Positions 59,601-64,000 of a DNA stretch of 64,000 nt are shown here, piece by piece. How positions within the stretch are numbered: the stretch's first letter is position 1; each line of letters opens with the position of its first letter. The stretch spans positions 4,541,001 to 4,605,000 of the forward strand of contig NC_053047.1 of NCBI RefSeq assembly GCF_003473485.1, written 5' to 3'. This DNA is from Medicago truncatula (lineage: Eukaryota > Streptophyta > Magnoliopsida > Fabales > Fabaceae). The position numbers were made by a program, and so were the translations under genes. A model generated the notes under the pieces. That model made no database searches. It was given only the letters and a program-made list of their open reading frames with translations, and was not told where the DNA came from.

Positions 59601-62600
59601 GAAAATAATTTTAAGCATGCCGTAAGGACATAATATATTTTTGCATTTCCTCCATTTTTATGTGATTACATTACACATGCAGCATTTTTCTTAAAAATTA
59701 AATTAAACTTACCAAATATTTGTGGTATATGTGTAGTGATGTAGTGTATGAGCCTTAAAAATATAAAAGCATTTCCTCCTTTTCTTTCTTTATATCTATG
59801 ACAAGATATAGGAAAATTGTTTTTATCACTGTTATGCCACACGTCATGCAGTTGTGGCCTGAGAAATTCCAAAACAAAACAAATGGTGTGACACCAAGGA
59901 GATGGATCAGGTTCTGTAATCCAGATTTGAGTAAAATTATAACTCAGTGGATAGGCACGGAAGATTGGGTCCTAAATACCGAGAAACTGGCTGAGCTGAG
60001 GAAGGTAATTACCATTATTTAATTTGTTGATCTTGTTTTATAATAAATTCTTTATTTATAGAATTGAAGGGGCATTCACGTTTTCCTTTTCTTCATTTTG
60101 TTAAATCTTTATTTGCTTTTTTAAGAATGTCAGGTTTTGCTTTACCAATTATACTACTATATATTATAATGGGTCTAGAGAGTAGACACTTCTGAACAAA
60201 TGATCTCTAATTTTATGATGCCCACTACAAGTTTTCCCAAAGTAACCATTTAACATATAAATCATAATTGCTTCTTGCTAATCTAGAAAAGATACTCAGT
60301 TTGCACTTACCAGCTTGTAAGGCGAGCAGTGTCTTCTATTTGTAAACACTTTTTCAGGCCATATCTCATCCAATGTGGGACTATCACTAGTAGTTTCCAC
60401 CGCGAAACCAAACACACACTAACCCTTCTTAAAATACATCACCATCAACAACAAAAGCCTTTTCCATTAGGCGGGCCTTTTATGAATACATTCTTGATAT
60501 TGAAGGAATCAATGTTGTGTGTTCACTATAATTATTTGAATATTCTGAAATTAATAAATGAAATTAAAAAGATCTAGGGCAAGTTGTATTTCCATGGTTT
60601 TCCAATTCAGTTACTGTATCTATATATTAGTCTCAGGCTCTCAGCCTGATTGTCAAGTCTCTAAAATCCAAGCTGACCGCACTAGTGTCATTCATTAATA
60701 GTTTGCAGATAATGAGGATCTACAAAAGCAATGGAGGGAAGCAAAATTGAATAACAAGGTGAAAGTTGCAGCATTGATCAAAGAAAGAACAGGATATTCT
60801 GTCAGTCCTGATGCAATGTTTGACATCCAGGTATGGTGATTTTATTTTATTTTTTATTTTTTTACAGACAAATGTTAGTTGTTAGTAAATTGTTAAGAGA
60901 GGAGGGGGAAATGTTAGTTTCTGGGAGTCAAACCCGGGACCTCCTTCTTAAATCTCCTTCAACATCCCTGAGCTCACCAACTGAGCTACCTACGCGGGAC
61001 ATCCAAGTATGGTGATGACTTTAATTTTTCCCCACCATTACTAGGTACACCATAAATGTAATGGTGGGGATTTAAGGTACACCATAAATGTTATCTTTAG
61101 TATTATAGCTTAATTTTTTAGAGTGTGTCTTCGTAGACTAAGGTTGGTTACTTTGTGAGTATGATGGAATTAAGCTAGGATATGCTTTACCTTAAGTTGG
61201 ATAGCCTTATTCTTCTACATATCTCTTCTACCTATTACTAGCTGATGTTTCAGGTCTCTCTTCCCCATCACGCTTTTATTCCTGCCTAGTTTTCTTTTCT
61301 TTTGGCTCCTTTCAGTTGTAAGTAAAAGGGCCTACATTGCATGAAGGCCTTTGAACCAGACAACATGTTTATGTTTTCTAAGAGCCTAATATTTAACAAT
61401 TTATTATATTATGCATAAAGTAAATAAGTTACATTTATTGTAATTTAATAAATTATTTATTGAAAACATGCATAGTAAATAAATAGGTCAATGTATACTC
61501 CAATTACATAATTTATTAAAGTAGGCTAGCCAGTTTTCACTAGTACTCCGAGTTACCACCTTCGAATTTTTTACTTTGAAGCTACTACTTTCTCTACTCC
61601 TAATAATATTGTCGATAATGAATTCAGTTTCTCCAACCCATTATTTAAAATATATAGTATTGATAAAGTGTTGGCTTAATTGATTTTGTTTAGGTGAAGA
61701 GAATCCATGAATATAAAGTGTTGATAAAGTGTTGGCTTAATTGATTTTGTTTAGGTGAAGAGAATCCATGAATATAAACGACAACTATTAAATATTTTTG
61801 GAATTGTTTACCGCTACAAGAAGATGAAAGAAATGAATGCTGCAGAAAGGAAAAAAACTTTTGTTCCAAGAGTTTGTATATTTGGGGGAAAAGCATTTGC
61901 TACTTATGTGCAGGCTAAGAGAATTGTGAAATTTATCACAGATGTTGGGGCCACTGTAAATCATGATCCTGAAATAGGAGATCTTCTCAAGGTACTTATG
62001 ACTGTTATTTAAGAGTTGGTTTTTGTTTTGTCCCGAAGTTCTTAGCCACCCATGTCATTGTTGAAGTTGTGTAAAATATTATTCCTATTCTAGTACAAAC
62101 TTTGAGCAAGTTGCTTTTATGTGGTCACTCTAAAATCAGTACTCAATTTATAGAAATATTTTGAAGTACTTTAATACTATTCAGAGGAGAGAAGTTTAAA
62201 GACATTGTTTGACAAATTTGTTAATGATTTGTTCTTGATTATTCTGCTCCTACCAGACGATGCTTGTAGTTCAAAATTTTGCTTATGAATGATGTAAAAT
62301 TGTTACTTATTTATTTGGTCATATTTAATCAGGTTATTTTTGTCCCTGACTACAATGTTAGTGTTGCGGAGATGCTTATTCCAGCTAGTGAATTGTCACA
62401 ACATATCAGGTAACCTTTAGTTGGTTTGCATTACTCTTTGGATTGGATGTTTTCTTGTGCTGACATAAACGATAAAAATACAACCCAGGCCCTGTTCTGA
62501 CAATGTGAATTATATTACTACTTTTATTTAAAGAATACTGCTGTTACTGACAGCAGTATGAAATTTTGGATTATGCTGCATTGCCAATAATTTGAGTTTC

Positions 62601-63957
62601 CTGTTTATCAACTGTAGTACTGCTGGAATGGAGGCAAGTGGAACTAGCAACATGAAATTTGCAATGAATGGGTGCTTACAGATTGGAACTTTAGATGGAG
62701 CCAATGTTGAAATAAGGGAAGAGGTTGGTGAAGACAACTTCTTCCTCTTTGGTGCTAAGGCTCATGAAATTACTGGGCTGAGGAAAGAAAGAGCGGAGGG
62801 AAAGGTATATCTTTATATCCATGTTGTGCATATCGTGTAGTGTAGCTAATAACATCCTTGTGTTAGCACACCAGAATAGTATAAATATTTACCCTTGCAG
62901 TTTCAAATATTGATAATTTATTGGAAGAAATTGAAGAAAATATTTCTGACAAGAGTACTGAACAGTCTTCCTTGTTTGAGGGAATCTGGATATTTTTCCC
63001 ATAGAAACCTAGATGATAATGCAGTTTATCTTTTAATTCAGTTTGTCCCTGATCCACGTTTTGAAGAAGTTAAAGAATATGTCAGAAGTGGTGTTTTTGG
63101 GTCTTACAACTATGATGACCTGATTGGATCCTTGGAAGGAAATGAAGGTTTTGGTCGAGCAGATTATTTTCTTGTGGGCAAGGACTTCCCTAGCTACTTA
63201 GAATGCCAGGAGGAGGTTGACGAAGCTTATCGCAACCAAAAAGTGAGTTTATGTACTTTTTCCTATTATGAAGTTTCGATTTTCTTACCCAATTTTTTTT
63301 TTTTTTTTTTGCACGCCACCTTTTACAACAACTAAGCCTTTTTCCACTATGTGCTACACCTTACCTTTTATGGTACAAAATCCATTTGTCCGTTTTGTAC
63401 CATTAAAGGTAAGGGTGTTGGGGCAAGTTTAAAAAACTTTGCCATAAACTAAACATTTTCCTTTGTCAGGGAATATTTGTTTCACATGCTAGCCATAGGT
63501 TATTCAAGGAAGCATTCACCAATTCCATGTTAATATAAACTTGTATCGTCTGCATTGTCTCTCATTTGCATGTTCTATTATGTCATACAACTGATTTGTA
63601 AAATGTTTTAACTTAGCAACACATATCAGTCTAGTGTTGTTCCAGTCTAGTGTTGTTCCTCATGCAGAGATATGCCTTGGTAATTTGTAGTATTAGCAAC
63701 ATAAGACTCACATTATTTCTCGCATTTTTAGTCCTTTGTGCATCAACTTTCATAACCGTTATCAGGCGCATTTGTACAATAGGCCATTTTCTTTCATGTT
63801 ACCACTCTCATTAACATTTGAAAATCGCATGTGGGTGCAGAAATGGACGAGAATGTCAATATTGAACACAGCAGGCTCATCGAAGTTCAGCAGTGACCGT
63901 ACAATTCATGAATATGCACGTGATATTTGGAGCATTGAGCCAGTCAAATTGCCGTAG
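54392..63957 (+). CDS. PHO1: Plastidial alpha-1,4-glucan phosphorylase, L isozyme
   Basis: Fifteen exons: 54392-54635, 57013-57251, 57337-57438, 57593-57769, 57884-58159, 58472-58743, 58880-58997, 59076-59483, 59852-60004, 60702-60830, 61755-61991, 62333-62409, 62618-62804, 63042-63242, 63841-63957. All introns are GT-AG; the joined frame gives 978 aa. Residues 1 to about 60 are Ser/Arg-rich with a VKC cleavage-like site, i.e. a plastid transit peptide. Exon 8 encodes the acidic, Lys/Glu-rich insert (about 505-585) that marks L-type enzymes. [10 protein letters not shown] gives pyridoxal-phosphate Lys824. The enzyme transfers glucosyl units between alpha-1,4-glucan ends and glucose-1-phosphate in starch metabolism. 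It is called PHS1 in Arabidopsis. Exon 1 is separated by a 2.4-kb intron with a transposon; intron 10 carries duplicated splice sites. Confidence 0.96.
55777..56572. mobile_element. TIR element of about 0.8 kb in PHO1 intron 1
   Basis: Arms of about 110 bases are inverted copies: GAGAGGACTTTTAAAAT, then 'gagtaaataacag' and 'ttaatggatcagatt' on the left, with the same in reverse on the right (56463-56572). (TA)n runs lie on both sides, so a TA target is plausible. The interior (about 55890-56460) is unrelated between arms and carries a possible captured gene piece on the minus strand with Cys pairs ([15 protein letters not shown]). Confidence 0.75.
60841..60997 (-). mobile_element. SINE in PHO1 intron 10
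   Basis: The minus strand shows a tRNA-like head: A box TAGCTCAGTTGGTGAGC, B box GGGTTTGACTCC, then a short body and an A/T-rich tail toward 60841. The 19-bp target duplication GACATCCAGGTATGGTGAT (60822-60840) recurs with one change at 60998-61016. The copied target includes the exon 10/intron 10 junction. Confidence 0.9.
61657..61778 (+). repeat. 61-bp tandem duplication over the exon 11 acceptor
   Basis: Copies 61657-61717 and 61718-61778 are nearly identical. Each contains the T-rich tract, the TTTAG acceptor and the first 24 coding bases of exon 11 (GTGAAGAGAATCCATGAATA...). Only the second acceptor (exon from 61755) continues into the open frame. The first leads to an in-frame TGA before the second. 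Confidence 0.93.
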
Positions 63958-64000
63958 ATGAGGGGTAATCTATACTATACCCTTTTTAATAGCAGATCAC

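Noticed and set aside
60930..60997. tRNA-like sequence on the minus strand in PHO1 intron 10
   Set aside because: A and B boxes are present, but the tail and target duplication show a SINE insertion.
1..64000. CRISPR array, prophage, operon or bacterial defence system
   Set aside because: Introns, plant gene families and plant transposons throughout; no regularly spaced short repeats with unique spacers.

Overview
The window is plant nuclear DNA from a papilionoid legume, most likely Medicago truncatula. It is AT-rich, its genes have GT-AG introns, and it carries tandem UDP-glycosyltransferase genes, a Sirevirus-type copia element and many short inverted-repeat elements. The gene at 18447-20307 reads like the Medicago enzyme UGT85H2 as I remember it. 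The species call is inference.

From 1 to 50186 the window is a UGT85-family cluster. Every member has the same layout: exon 1 of about 514-529 nt, one phase-1 intron, and exon 2 of about 930-938 nt carrying the PSPG box. Five copies look intact (3217-5119, 13705-15287, 18447-20307, 27376-29159, 48334-50186). Four are pseudogenes (1-1163, 23567-25319, 44576-46087, 46894-47830). Small coding or 3'-flank relics lie near 8374-8690, 12450-12560 and 30899-30953. Flanking homology shows two segmental duplications: about 1890-5990 with 16540-21195, and about 27300-30950 with 44530-47300. The spacers hold LINE, hAT, SINE, MITE and LTR relics.

From 31084 to 44115 lies a nested retrotransposon. An older solo LTR (target duplication AAATA) is split by a complete, very young 12-kb copia element of the Sirevirus type (31647-43603; target duplication AAGAG; LTRs that look identical apart from a G-run). 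The element is read on the minus strand. It has gag, pol in a different frame, and a third 1004-aa reading frame after pol.

From 54392 to 63957 lies a complete 15-exon gene for plastidial alpha-1,4-glucan phosphorylase (PHO1, L-type): a transit peptide, the acidic L-type insert and the pyridoxal-phosphate lysine motif. Its intron 10 is remarkable. The 5' splice site was copied by a SINE target-site duplication, and the 3' splice site was copied by an independent 61-bp tandem duplication.

The UGT genes would supply cytosolic glucosyltransferases of specialised metabolism. PHO1 acts in starch metabolism and is an unrelated neighbour. I saw no prokaryote-type system, CRISPR array, rRNA or ordinary tRNA gene.
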